Positions 32,769 through 45,093 of a stretch of 64,000 nt of DNA are shown here, in pieces (positions within the stretch are counted from its first letter, which is position 1; every line of letters starts with the position of its first letter). A program made the translations under genes and the position numbers. Where the stretch lies: positions 182,493,681 to 182,557,680 of the forward strand of contig CM030366.1 of assembly GCA_017893485.1 (NCBI GenBank). Reading direction: 5' to 3'. Source of the stretch: Hemerocallis citrina (taxonomy: Eukaryota; Streptophyta; Magnoliopsida; Asparagales; Asphodelaceae). Below the pieces are notes generated by a model. That model had not been told where the DNA came from. It did not search any database and worked only from the letters and a program-made list of their open reading frames with translations.

Positions 32769-35096
32769 TATACTAGGTTTGGGGTTTACAAATTTCCTCT
32801 TTTCTTTCAAATTGTCAAATTGGTCTTTTTTTCCACCGATTTCACCATCTCAGGTCTTTTCAAATTGTCAAATTTCCTCCTTTCAATTTGCTGAAAAATC
32901 ATTCAGTTCTAGAATGAGTGAATGAGTGAATGAATTAGTCTCTGATATAATGGATTAGTCTCTATTATAATGGATTAGCCTCTGTTATGAGTTCTTGAGT
33001 GAGTGAATCAAATTGGTCTTGCTGAAAATTCGTTAAGTTACAATTAAGCAATTAAGTAATGAATGAGTGAATGAATCATTGAGTTCTAGAATGAGTGAAT
33101 GAGTGAATGAATTATCTCTGTTATGTTCAATGAATGAGTGAATGAATCACTGAGTTCTAGAAATTTTCTTTTCGGTGGATTGAACAAGGCATCTATGCAT
33201 ATTAATTCTAGCAGCGGTGGCCAAATAATAAAACTTAATTTTGAAGTTTGATCTGTTTTTTCTTAGGCTGATGTATAAACTGAAATCTCATTTTTCCAAT
33301 AGTCATAAATTGACTTTTTGGTTTGATCATAGACTTTTTGCGAACATGATACAACCATACCTTTTTGGGTTGAAGTTCAGAAAATATTACAATGCACGCT
33401 TGGGAGTCATGTCAGGCTCTGCTTTGTAAGCAAGTAGGTGGTTTGTTTGGTTTCAATGAGACGATTAGCTGGAAACTCATATCATTATGTAAGAGGTTTA
33501 AGTTTAACACAACTATTGTCAATCAAGACACAAGACACAGTACATAAGAGGCATGGAGAAATCCTGTTTTAAGTTGTGGTTGGATGTTCTCTAATTGACC
33601 TCACTGATGCTATTTGAAGTAATGTTACTGGCCAAGTAATGCTACATGAATTTTCATATGAAACTGTGATATTGATATGATCAGTTAAAACTTTTAACAG
33701 CTTTTAGAAACTACTTGCATTTACCCTTCCATATTAACATTTTTGTTAAAAATTGTGCTCTAATGCTAAAACAAAATTTTGTGCTTGGGGGCTGCGTCGA
33801 CTTGCTCATTTTATGTATGCTATTTTTGTACACTCTAAAATTTCTGCATGAATGTAGAGGTCTGAGCTGTATTATTGCCAATCCCCTTTCCCTACGTGAA
33901 AAGATGTTAGATAGCTCACCGGTCTATCTCCTTTCCCTTTATGATATTGACACTTTTATATGCTTCGTGATTTACACACTTTTATATGAAAATAATTAAC
34001 TTCCAGATGTAGTTAGTAGTTAGTAGTTACACACAAATTAAAAATGAAAAATAAGTTTATACATTGGTACTTTCATAGGTTTTTACCGTTTTGTAAAGCC
34101 TAATTGTCATATTTATGGATTTGTGTAAATCTTTTATCCTCAAGCTTACTTGCACTATTGACAACTGTGCAACATTCAGAACCTTAATATGCAAATTTTG
34201 ATTTTATTTGCAAACAAATTATAAATGAAAATAGCTCTATGGAACACCCCCTACAAATGTTTTGGTCATCATATTTTTTTTTTAAAAAATTTAAGGGTGT
34301 GTGTCAGATAGCTCACCCGCACTATTGACAACTGTGTGTCTCACGCCGATCTTTTTCTTTTGATCATACACCCGAAGCCCCTTCACTCTCTCTTTCTCTC
34401 ACTCACTCTCAAATCCAAGAGAACCATCACAAATTTTGAGGCAAAAGTTTATAAGGTAATTTATGTTTAATTTCATCAATTTTAGTATCAATTTTGTTAG
34501 GGTTTCTGCTTTTTATCATCAATTAGTCCAAGAAGCTTCATCCTTAATTTATGGTTGAAAACCCTAAAATCTCACATACATTTGGCGTTTTGGGTTAAAA
34601 AGAGGAATTATTGTAGGGTTTAGGTTAATTGAGAAGGTAATTTATATAGGGAAAGATTAGGGGGACAGTTTTGTTTGTTTTTTGTAGGTTTAGTAACTTC
34701 CAAATATGTCTCCTAATACACCTATTACATGTCAATTTGAATAAGCCAACTTTTGTAAGAGGAGCGACAATACGATTACATATGATGTAGCTCCAAAAAC
34801 AATGCCCTACAAGATAGAGCAAAGATTAGAGATAGACCTAAACGGATTTGGAACAATGCAGTTAAGAAGCACATAATGGGTGTTAATTTATCAGAGGAGC
34901 AAACCTTAATATTAGATATTTTGGGTGAGTAATGGCAAATAACACTCATTTTTAGGCCGCCCACTAAAACATAAAAAATTATCTATCACTTCGTTCGGCA
35001 AGACAAAGGAAGTATCAAAGAACATCATCTACGTAACGTTAACTAAGATTAACTTATGCACACGAACCAAATTTGTCAAAAATATACCATATTTAA
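32769..35096. other. AT-rich DNA with GAATGAGT repeats, no gene seen
   Basis: 32833-32854 repeats the 22 bp CCACCGATTTCACCATCTCAGG that also precedes the element at 18468-18489. From about 32914 to 33165 the words GAATGAGTGAATGA and TTGAGTTCTAGAAT recur as a degenerate microsatellite. A CT-rich leader-like stretch lies at 34380-34420. At 34828-34930 a short minus-free frame (RPKRIWNNAVKKHIMGVNLS) faintly resembles the end of an RTE-type LINE, but this is weak. Confidence 0.45.
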
Positions 35097-35310
35097 TTGA
35101 CTGGAATGTATGAGTGAATATTCTAATTGTAGGATATTGGTACTGTACTGCATAACTTTTGTCAGATGTTGAGAATATCTGAATATGTTTGTGAAATTGA
35201 GCAAATATCAAGGTATCGTATCAAATGAAAAGATATATCCTAAATGTGATTTAAATTATCGATACTTATATGTATAATAATGATCATACACATGAAATTT
35301 ACATGCAATC
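35097..35310. repeat. 214-bp dispersed repeat with an exon-like core, copy 1
   Basis: It matches 37216-37429 with about 6 differences. The core is bounded by a splice-acceptor-like CTAATTGTAG and a donor-like ATCAAG/GTATC and stays open in one frame (DIGTV, then HNFCQMLRISEY) in both copies. Copy 1 lies just before the DEMETER-like exons and copy 2 just before the MADS-like exons. The encoded 27 residues are not recognised. Confidence 0.6.
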
Positions 35311-35338
35311 TTAATCCTTTTATTATTCATCTATGAAG

Positions 35339-35854
35339 GTACCCCATACTAGAGACAATTCAGAAGTACCTATGGCCTCGGTTGTGCATGCTTGATCAGC
35401 CCACGTTGTATGTACACTCTAACCTTACTTCGAATAAGCTACTCATTCCTATAGATATACTGCTAAAATATAAAAATAAAGATAATTATACATGTGAACC
35501 ATTATTTACCTCTTGCTTTGTTATTCCACATTAATGAAACACAATGGCCTTTGCTATATTTGATGCCAAAAAAGAAAGATCGTCATTTAACTTGAAGAAT
35601 CTTTTTTTTTGCTTTCTTCGTAGGTATGAGCTACACTACCAGTTAATTACATTTGGAAAGGTATGCTATTGCTCAATGAGTTGATTATGCGTATATATCT
35701 TTAAGCGATCATGTACTGTTTGCTTCACCTAGAAACTGATATAAGTGTGTGCAATGAATTTATTCCTGTAGGTTTTCTGTGCAAAGAGCAAGCCAAATTG
35801 CAATTACTGCCCGATGAGAGGAGAGTGCAAACACTTTGCAAGTGCATATGCTAG
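35339..35854 (+). pseudogene. DEMETER/ROS1-like DNA glycosylase fragment (three exons)
   Basis: Three short exons with canonical splice sites encode consecutive parts of a plant 5-methylcytosine DNA glycosylase. Exon 35339-35407 gives YPILETIQKYLWPRLC; exon 35624-35660 gives YELHYQLITFGK; exon 35772-35854 gives VFCAKSKPNCNYCPMRGEC and KHFASAYAR. The last contains the [4Fe-4S] cluster motif C-x6-C-x2-C-x5-C that follows the HhH-GPD domain in DME/ROS1 proteins. Phases join correctly across both introns (first donor GTATGT, acceptor CGTAG). The catalytic Lys/Asp domain and the rest of the protein are absent on both sides, so this is a gene fragment, possibly captured by a transposon, and not a working glycosylase. 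Confidence 0.82.
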
Positions 35855-37215
35855 GTAAATTACTTGATAATTCACAAGAATATGGCATATAAAAATGCCT
35901 TGCTCAATTTCTATTGCATATTACTGAAAGAGAGGAGGCTCCTTCGTATATTAAAAGTGAATGAAAAGCATATCAGGAGTCAGGACATGTATGAGAGAAT
36001 GAATGTTACTGATAGTAAGCTAAAATCAATTTCATAATGTATTTGTTCATCTGAAGTAATGCTGCTGCTATTTATAACGAAATTAATAGTGGGAAAAAAC
36101 TAAGATCAGTTATCTTCCATGGGGTTGACTCTATCTCCAATTGGTAACATAGTAGGAACTATTTCATTGTATTTTGGTTCACTTTACATGTATATTTAGA
36201 TGCACCTTAGCAGTTTTGTTTTTACCTCTTATTGAGGACCTTGTACTTCTCTTTCATTTCTCTCAGTGAATGAGGGGTAATCTATTCTCTGGCTGTTCAG
36301 TTTCTCAAGTAAAAACAAAGAAAGATTAGATCAGGATTGCTTTGAGAGATTGAAGAGTTACTGATACAAAACTAAAGATAATCATATTCTAATTTTATTG
36401 CCTAACTTAAACAATGTCACTACGATTCTAATGTCACTTATGCACAAATTATTATCAGTAACTTTCAACAATCAACACGGCTAACCACCAAACTTTTGTA
36501 TCAATGCAGTGAACTCACTCAAGGGTGACACCATTGAGGACTTATTAAAAATAAAGATAAGTACATACTTTGCACGTAAACTTCTGTAAATTTTTCTACA
36601 CACTAATTTTTGTTTGCAAGGCATACCAAGAGAATAACATGCAACCAAATTGAAGAGTGCAATCATGAATTACTGAGAGCACAACAAGTAAAGATTTAAG
36701 GGTACAATAGTTGTGATCGTCGTGCACAACTCCAGCGCACAACTCCAAATCACGATCTGCATTGCTTAATAGCAGTCGGATGAGAAATACATGTCAAAAC
36801 AAGCAAACATCCTGTAGATGCAGACCATTATGATTTGTGAAAGGCGGAAAATGAGTAGGGGACAAGTACTCGAGCTGTAGATGCATTATGCATTATGAAT
36901 CATACGAAATAAAAGATTAATACCAAGATTTAAAATAATAATAAATACAATAAAAACTTAAATGTGGTGGATGTGACTGAGACCAATTTCATTATCCCTG
37001 AACTTGCAAATGAAATCTAACATAATAAACTCAAATCTAACATAATAATGGGAAATGTCTATATAGTATAAAGTTGCTGTATTAAGTTGTGGGCAATTTG
37101 TGCTTGAATGGTAAAGTAGCTACATTTGAGTTTAATTTTTGTTGTTTTCACTTGGAGGAAGATCTCTGTCATGAATTTTTGTTTGTTTGTGCCTATTGTG
37201 ATTAAGATTATTACT
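35855..37215. other. AT-rich DNA, no gene seen
   Basis: No further glycosylase exon could be recognised. A short exon-like stretch at about 36512-36550 follows ATGCAG but is not supported by homology. Confidence 0.5.
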
Positions 37216-37429
37216 TTGACTGGAATGTATGAGTGAATATTCTAATTGTAGGATATTGGTACTGTACCGCATAACTTTTGTCAGATGTTGAGAATATCTG
37301 AATATCTTTGTGAAATTGAGCAAATATCAAGGTATCATATCAAATGAAAAGATATATCCTAAATGTGATTTAAATTGTTGATACTTATATGTATAATTAT
37401 GATCATACACATGAAATTTACATGCAATC
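37216..37429. repeat. 214-bp dispersed repeat with an exon-like core, copy 2
   Basis: Copy 2 starts TTGACTGGAATGTATGAG and ends CATACACATGAAATTTACAT plus GCAATC, and shows about 97% identity by eye to 35097-35310. Confidence 0.6.
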
Positions 37430-37603
37430 AAATCCACTACGGAAGCATATTAGAAAATTACTTGCAATCAAATCCACTAAATTACTTAACAGGTAAAGCA
37501 TATATCTATGACAGAAATGTTTATTTTTGGTATCATAGTCGATTATTTCACATTAAATACAACTTAATTAGTTGTACTAAGTTGATCTATATGTTATTTT
37601 GAA

Positions 37604-38552
37604 GTGGAAACATCCTCACTGTTAAAAAGGTTGGAAAATGAAGTTGCACGCTTTGTGTGCTTCACAAAATGCAAGGAAGGTATTTTCTCAAAGGCCAGCG
37701 AGCTTGCCATGCTTTGTGGGGCTGAAGTGGCTGTTATGATTAAGTCCCTTACCAGTTGTCCCTATTCATTTGGTAGCCTATCAGTTAATCCAGTAGCAGA
37801 TAGGTTTCTCTCTTTTGGTTTGTTTCATCCTGCCACCAACGAGCATCACCGCTCGAGTGTGATCCAGGGCTTGAATAATCATTGCATGGAGCTCTATAAT
37901 CAAATGGATACTGTAAAACAACAGAAGGAGATGGTTGATAAAAAATTGGAAGAGATTATGGAAGACAATCGACATGCTCAAATGGTTGAAAACATTGATT
38001 ACCTCAATCTCCTGTAGCTTAAAGAGTTGGAAATGTCTATTTATGATTTCCAAAAGAGGTTCCTTAATATCGTTAAGCATTTGGCTGGAGGGTCTTCTTC
38101 TTCTTTTTCAAACAGAAGTAATGTACATTTCAGAATTATTTGATTACAAGATTTGTAGGTTCTTTTAATAGCATTGATTCAAAGTATATTATTGATTTTT
38201 ATTTTTTTTGTTGTTGCACTGAATTTAGATGTGGCAGTGAACCCTATAATGGTGCCATACCTACACACATCTGGATCAGGAAGTAGTAACACTTATTCAA
38301 TTGGTAATATGTTGGTTAAGTATTTTTTAATTTTTACATAGCTTTATCAGATATTACTCAACTTTTTATTTGTTAAGCGTATGATATTAACTTTGATGCC
38401 TGTATATAGCAGTGAATCCATCTGTTTTGATCTTGAATGAGTTTGGAGCATATCAGAATGGCACTGGTCGTAACAAAAGAAATCACAATCACCCTCAAAA
38501 GAAGAACTATGGGTATGCACAATGGTTTGTTGTTAAAGACTTAAAGTTCTGA
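37604..38552 (+). pseudogene. Type I (M-alpha, AGL62-like) MADS-box gene fragment
   Basis: Exon 1 encodes KRLENEVARFVCFTKCKEGI, FSKASELAMLCGAEVAVMIK and PYSFGSLSVNPVADRFL, the MADS domain and following segment of type I M-alpha factors. It lacks the first residues and an ATG. A coiled-coil-like C-terminal region follows, with an in-frame TAG at 38015-38017 before ELEMSIYDFQKRFL. Two further exon-like blocks, 38229-38303 and 38410-38552, join in phase across a GT-AG intron and encode VAVNPIMVPYLHTSGSG and VNPSVLILNEFGAYQNG ending KNYGYAQWF. MADS factors bind CArG-box DNA and M-alpha members act mainly in endosperm and gametophytes. The missing start and the stop make this copy a pseudogene. 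Confidence 0.8.
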
Positions 38553-40656
38553 TAACATGTTTTCATAGTGAAACCTAATCACTATCAAAGGTATCATGTT
38601 AAAGACTTAAAGTTCACTTGCCATACCCTTTTACGTGTAAAACAGATAATAATAGCACACAAAGAAAGGAAAAAAATATGGAAAACTTCTACTACCTTTG
38701 TCAATGTTAGTATTCATACCAAGTCACATGCAAAAAGGCTGTACATTCTACCTAAATGGTTGAGACACTAGGAGGCCAGTGTTTAGGATTTCCCCAGTCA
38801 TCAAGGGGGCCAGTGTAGTAGATATCACAAACACTGGCCTCCTTGATGGTTGCGTACATTATTTCAAAATTTTATTATACAGTTTTACTTTAGTCTCTAT
38901 CTAAAGTTTAATTTTGGACGATAAAGTTTTGGTCATTTCAAATTTTATAGGTGTTTCCGCCATTGATTTCGATGAGGGAGGATTCATGATTTAGCGAAGT
39001 CACCAACTCGCAGGATTCCGAGGTATGTTGTTTCTTCATTTTGAAAATGATTAGTTGAATGTTGATGAGTTAGATTTGGAGATCAAGTTAGTAGGTTGTT
39101 CAACAGTGCATTGTGTTGTACAATTTTTTCGTAATACTTTGTAGAAGTTGATTCATTCTTTCTTTGTCTGTGATGAGTTAGATTTATTACATAGAAGTTG
39201 AATATATAAATTGATTAGTTTTTTGATGAATTGAATACAAAAGTTGAATAATTGAATACAGAAGTTGAATATAGAAGATGAGTTAGATTTCAAATAATTG
39301 TGTTCTAGAAGTTGAATACATAAGTTCAATACAAAAGTTTATGTCCATATTGATAGTAGTTTCATATTCAACCAAAAATTATGAATGTTATACCTTTAGT
39401 TATGATCAAACTTAGTCGATATAGTCAAGAAGATGTCACTTTATGTTGCGTTTTATTTGTTAAAGAAATCAAGAATAGCTTCTACATAAACAAATTAACA
39501 ATTTGCCATCCTGAGATTCTTAACCAGTCTAATCAAATTTGCAGTGCAAATGTTGTATGAGAATCCAAAAGAATACAGTGGAATTGAAGTGATGCTGAAA
39601 TTTTAATTGCAAGTTACAGAAATTGTGATTAACATGAATAATTGAAGTGGAGATGATAGAAATCTGAGACTGAGAGTTTGTGTTCATGCCTGATGAAGAT
39701 CATTCGTAAATTATGCCGATTTCTTTAGGTGTACAAGTTTTGATCGTATTTTTCTACTCCTACCAGAAGATTGTTTGAGCTCAATAACAAATATTGTTTA
39801 TCCTGAAGTTCTTTTATAGTTATTTTAGAAAATACAGGTACTTTTGATTAAAATACAAGTTACAAATTTATGATTGGGATTATATTTCAATAAACTTTTT
39901 TCATACTCTAGCTAATGAACCTTACTTGAAAATACTCAAACTTTTTATTCAGTTAGGTGATCTCCATAAACTCAAGTCACCAATATTTATTAATGATTCT
40001 AAGCTTAATAATAACTATTTGCTAATTCGTTAATTAGGAGACTTCAGATAGAAATTTTTTCTCTAAATAGTATTATGGATGATCCACAAACTATTAAATT
40101 TCACCAACCACAATTAAGAAATGCATCTACCAAACTGTGCAAGAGCTACTATTCCTATACTCTCAGCACATCCTCTCAAGTATACAGTGTCTTCCTTTGC
40201 ATCTGTAAGGATAACTACAGATAATCTTATTAACTATATATTTAAGTATGCATGGCAACAATGATCTTAACAGTTAGTATTTTGGGAGATGATGTATAAC
40301 AATGATCTTATAAGAAAAGTATATACAATAGTAGTTATTAAAAAAATTCTTAAAATATGAATGACAATTAGTATCTTATCAGGGCCTTTAGTGTAATCAT
40401 CCGTTTATCAATTCAGACTACACAGTTACACTACTCATAAGTGACTTTTTAAAGTGGAGTTGTAACATATATGTTTCAATCTGTAACAGATTAACTTCTT
40501 TACTTATTTCATAAAGATGGATATTAAATATAACTACAGTTTTTCTAGCTAAAAAATTAAATATAACTATGGTTATCTTAAACACAAGCATATATATTGA
40601 ACACAATATAATTTGTATATTAGCTAGGTAGAATAAACAATAGGTTGTCACTCTTA
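38553..40656. other. AT-rich DNA with a hairpin, no gene seen
   Basis: 38771-38848 contains overlapping inverted repeats: GGAGGCCAGTGTTT (38771-38784) pairs with 38829-38842, and CATCAAGGGGGCCAGTGT pairs with ACACTGGCCTCCTTGATG with one mismatch. An 18-base word TGTTAAAGACTTAAAGTTC recurs at about 38530 and 38588. No coding gene is supported. Confidence 0.5.
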
Positions 40657-42941
40657 TCCTATATAATGAAATGAATCTCTCTTAATTTTTCTACAAGATG
40701 ACGCTAAATTTCCAACTATATAGCAATTGGAGTTGCAATAACAAACAATTATTGTAGCAATAACAAACAATTGGACTTGCTATCAAACAAGTATCACCCT
40801 TCCTATTATTTGATGGCAAACATTAAATCAATAATGAGCCAGCAAACACTTCAAATCAATTAACTTATCAGTAATGACATATTGACACCATATATAAGAA
40901 GAAAAAAATAGAAAGGGTCGTTAATTAACTTATTATTTTTTCTTTAATGAAACAAGATGAAAAAAATTAAAAAACCAATTATATATGATAGACTTACCTC
41001 ACCAAAATTTTTTTTCATTGTTATTTTACTTTTGTATGACTTTCGTATTTGAACTTTAATAGAACTGGGATGCAGCTGACATGGACCTCAAATTTATAAA
41101 TGCAACTACATTGATCAATTGGGGTTGCAATAAGGTAAATTGATATTTACTATAACTACACCCTATGTTAACCGTTAATTGCTGCTAATTTAATGTTTTT
41201 TCTTTTTTTTTCAGATTGTCGTCTACACTCAGAACCGTTATGTACATATTGACAGTTTAACTTTTGGTAGGGTGATGAAGAACATGTTTGGTTCAAGGCA
41301 TTGTTGTGTTTGAAAGGTAATGGTTTCAAAATTCTCACTATTATTTTCAAACTTTTATTGTTTTAATTGTTTATTGTAAACTCTTACTATTTGATTCAAA
41401 ACTCTTAGTGTTTTTTTAGGCTCACTGTTTGGTCCCATTTTTGAAGACTTCAACCATTGTATTCTCCTACAACCCTGTAATTTTTTTTGTCATTCGGTTA
41501 GCTGGTGTATATTATGGTGGAGGATGTAATAGTTGTAATACTTGTAATATTTAGCATTTTGGGAGATGATGTAAGTATCTGTATATAATGATGATATAAT
41601 ATAGTTATGTTAATACCCTGTACCCGCAATTTTGTGGAGTATTAGGTTCTGTGTTTGGTTTTTGAAAGGTTTTTCGAAGGTTTTTCAAAAAATCCATTAC
41701 ATTTTCAAACGGATTTTTGGTTTTTATTTTGTATCTTGCATTATATTTTAATTTTTTACCCCCAGAGCCTTATATATATGATGCCTATGTGATGTTGCTT
41801 GGTTTCGCCTAGGGAGGATTGATATTTATTGCCTGTGATGTCATATTTTTAATTATTAGCAGAATTCCGTAAGGAATTGCAGTAAAAGGGCTAATATTTT
41901 AGGTGAGACTCTGTCAAAATTTTTACTAAATTTTCTAAAATCTATTATGTTTTCAAACGATATCTTGATTTTTATTTTTTATCTTAGTCATATGAAGATT
42001 TTTCTTCCCCAGAGCCCTATATATATGATGCCTGTGTGATGTTGCTTGGATTGGCCTTGGGAGGATTTATATTTATTGCCTGTGATGTTAAATTTTTAAT
42101 TGTGAGCAGAATTTCGTAAGGAATTGCAGTAAAATGGCTAACATTTTAGGGGAGGTGCTGTCGAATTTTTTGCAAAATTTCCTAAAATCTTTTATGATTC
42201 CAAACGATATCTTGGTCTTTTATTTTATATCTTTAGTCATATGAAGATTTTTTTCCCCAGAGCCCTATATATATGATGGATGTGTGATGTGGCTTGGATT
42301 GGGCTGGGGAGGATTCAATTTGACTGCCTGTGATGTTAATTTTTTTAATTTTAAGTAGAATTCCGTAAGGAATTGCTCTAAAAGGAATAATATTTCAGGA
42401 AAGATTTTGTCGAAATTTTTACTACAATCCTGCCCGTAAAATTTTAGAGAAAACTGTCGAAATTTTTACTGAACAACTTAATTAATTAATCATTCTTCAC
42501 GATAACGTGCCGTAGGAAACAATTTAAATGTGTCGTCTTAGAAAACTATTAGGAAGAAATATAATTTCAAAGGAGGCCTGTATAGAGTTGATGATTGTAT
42601 TAGAAAGGTGGTTGTATTTGTTTACATTCAGGTTTTTTTTTCCTGTCATGGTGCATATTTTTAATTGATATTGTCACATTTCTTGACAAAAATCTAGCTT
42701 TTTTAAGAATTGGATAAGTCAATATTTAGATTTTTAAGGGCAATAAAGATAAATTCCTAAAAAACTAAAACATTTTAACGAATAATTGTTAAAGAGGTAT
42801 AAAGAGGGATATTGAATAATTTTTGATCTTAGCATGTACAATGCATAAATTTATATGCAGTTCACCCAACCAAATAACTCCAACTAAATTTGTATGCAGT
42901 TCCGAATACGTGCCGTAGGCACGTGCCACGGGCATAACTAG
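40657..42941 (+). mobile_element. Candidate non-autonomous Helitron with internal tandem repeats
   Basis: The 3' end is convincing: CCGTAGGCACGTGCCACGG can fold as a hairpin and is followed by GCATAACTAG (CTAG 42938-42941) then T. A plausible 5' end is TCCTATATAATGAAATGAAT after an A at 40656. It contains a three-copy tandem array (41690-42440) and two exon-like blocks in phase across an intron (41063-41134 and 41215-41313, INWGC then IVVYTQNRYVHIDSLTFG) of unknown origin. No Rep/helicase is present. The 5' boundary is less certain than the 3' one. Confidence 0.5.
41690..42440. repeat. Tandem repeat, about 247-bp unit, three copies
   Basis: The landmark AGAGCC(C/T)TATATATATGATG recurs at 41764, 42011 and 42259, giving periods of 247 and 248. 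GAATTCCGTAAGGAATTGC and TTTTCAAACGATATCTTG recur at the same spacing. Confidence 0.85.
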
Positions 42942-43154
42942 TCAATCAATATATTATATATATTATATATATCCATATATATTATACTATTTTTTTGAAA
43001 TTACGGCGTGTTACATTTAGTCTCATTTTTAGTGTTCTTGTTGGATATTGTGGTTACCCTTAAAAAATAAACAACAAAAATAAGTATAAGTAGAGGCCCT
43101 TTTGCACATGTCCCATATATACTAATGGATTAGGGTTGAAAGTTTCATCTCTTT

Positions 43155-43508
43155 ATCTCTGATCTCTAATCTCTAATATTATAATTGGAGAAGACCTTAG
43201 CGTCATTTGTAAATCTATCAACACAAAATTATCTCTAATCTTTAATATTATAATGGGCAAAGGAATCAGTGTCATTTATAAATTTATCAACGCGTGTGAC
43301 GCACATACATAACTAATATGAAGGAGGTTATAGGTTCGAGTCCTCAGTACATCAAAGTTTTTATTTTTAAAAAAAATATTAAGATGTACATTGTCCGTAC
43401 ATAACTAATATATAAGAGGTTTCAGGTTCAATGCTAAACTACGTCGAAATTTTTACTTTTAAAATATATATATTTATTAAGACGTGTATTACACATGTAA
43501 ATTACTAG
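43155..43508 (+). mobile_element. Mini-Helitron (possibly two overlapping copies)
   Basis: Two 5'-end-like sequences occur, TCTCTAATATTATAATTGGA (about 43172) and TCTTTAATATTATAATGGGC (about 43236), both related to 16269 and 17414. The 3' end has ACGTGT-ATT-ACACATGT followed by AAATTACTAG (CTAG 43505-43508) and T. Internal duplicated words (CGTACATAACTAATAT) support a nested or tandem origin. Confidence 0.5.
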
Positions 43509-44430
43509 TTTATATAAACCATGTTACCATGATCAACTTTGAAGTCGATCCATGTGATGTGGGTAAATTGTCATCAGGCTTCCAAAATGAGAATAATAGA
43601 GGTAGTTCGACTCATCATTTTGGTATCTAAGAACCCAAAAAATATTCGCACGACACACATGAGCGTGTTTCCTTAAGAATTGATTGATTGGCCACACAAC
43701 ACACATGAGGGTGTTTCCTTAAACATTGATTGATTGGCCACATCACATTCGGTAGGCCGTGCTCTACTACTTACCAAATCAATCTTGAATAAAAGTTGTT
43801 TTTTTTTTTTAATCGTAAAAGGTTGACAATTCCCCCCCTCCCCCCGTTTCATTAAAAAAATTAACAAAATAAACAACCAAAAATAAGACTTATGAAGTTC
43901 AGATCCCAACAGGCTGGGTTCTGAAATTCATACACCCCAACCAACAAATAAAAATATAACGAAATCTAGTCATACTGATCGGTCACTCCCGCCAGAACAA
44001 CTTTCTCGTGCCAATTTGGACTCACTCTCTCACTCAGTCCCTCGCTTGTACGCCGTTTATCCTCTTCAACTATCGTGCACTCTCCTTCGTCGCCCCCAGC
44101 AGTGACCCATACGACAAGCGTAAGCACCATATTAGAGACCCCGCAGGCACTCCACCAATCTGACAACTTCATGTCAAGATTGAGTCCTCGTTCTCATCCC
44201 CTCGCTTCACCCTCGATGACTCTCACCGCAACCTCGCAACGAGGGTAGACGTCGCACCTGACCCCTGCGAGCCCTCTGACATGAAAGAACCAAAGGCACC
44301 CCTCACTTTAACTAACCAAGGTCAAAGTAGAACCCAAACTATAAAATTGTCCGGCAATCGTCGCCTACACCAACTAGGATACATTTTGTTGCTACTTGTA
44401 AGTCGGTTGTAATTTGGATATAAGGGACAA
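43509..44430. other. Low-complexity intergenic DNA with a short tandem duplication
   Basis: A unit of about 46 bp (CACACATGAG, GTGTTTCCTTAA, TTGATTGATTGGCCACA) occurs twice between 43650 and 43745. A minus-strand frame at 44172-43966 has no recognisable domain. Confidence 0.5.
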
Positions 44431-44432
44431 AT

Positions 44433-45005
44433 TTGGATCTTAGGGACTCCACCGCGTCAACTCAAATTTCAAAACTCAATTTGAAATTCAAATCCCCCCT
44501 ACCGCAACACTCCCAAATCAGAAATCTCCCTCCCCCTACTGTCTCCCTGACCTCTCCTACATACCTCCACGACAGCCCCGACTACCCCGTAGTTCGTCGC
44601 TCACCGCTCCACGCTGGTGCTAGGCAGCACTTCTGCCACCAGTTCGACGCCACCTATCCGAGCACCGCTGCATCTGGGTCGCCATCCCCGATGACGCCAG
44701 CCCCAGTCAGCTCATCCCACAACCACAGTCACGAACGACGAACTACACCCCGCGCGGCACCTTCGGCCCCGCCAAAGATGCGGCGTTCTCGACCATCGCC
44801 ATCGCATCCGACCATCACAGCGTTCTCGACCATCCGACCATCCGCCCATCGCGGTGCACTCGACCATCACTGCCGACCATCCGATGATAGCGGCATTATC
44901 GACCATCGCACCCGACCATCCAATCATCGCGGCGTTCTCGACCATCCTTGCGATCTGCATCACCATCCGACCATCGCCGTCGATGAAACCCGATGAAATC
45001 AGTCG
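44433..45005. repeat. GC-rich segment with a degenerate GACCATC minisatellite
   Basis: From about 44785 to 44975 the words GCGTTCTCGACCATC and CATCCGACCATC recur in variable order. The plus-strand frame 44433-44996 is Pro/Ser/His-rich and follows from this composition; it has no domain. I would not call it a gene. Confidence 0.5.
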
Positions 45006-45093
45006 CAAGCCTCCCATCACAGAACCTCCCTGTGGGGCGACCATCGAAGAAATCCTTTCCATATGGCAAGAAATTGGCCATGAAGTTAGTCGA

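Noticed and set aside
34828..34930. RTE-type LINE C-terminus
   Set aside because: Only about 30 residues resemble the pattern, with stops on both sides; kept only as a remark.
35339..35854. Functional DNA glycosylase gene
   Set aside because: Only three short exons are present and the catalytic domain is missing.
44433..44996. 187-codon Pro/Ser/His-rich frame as a gene
   Set aside because: It coincides with a degenerate minisatellite and has no conserved block.
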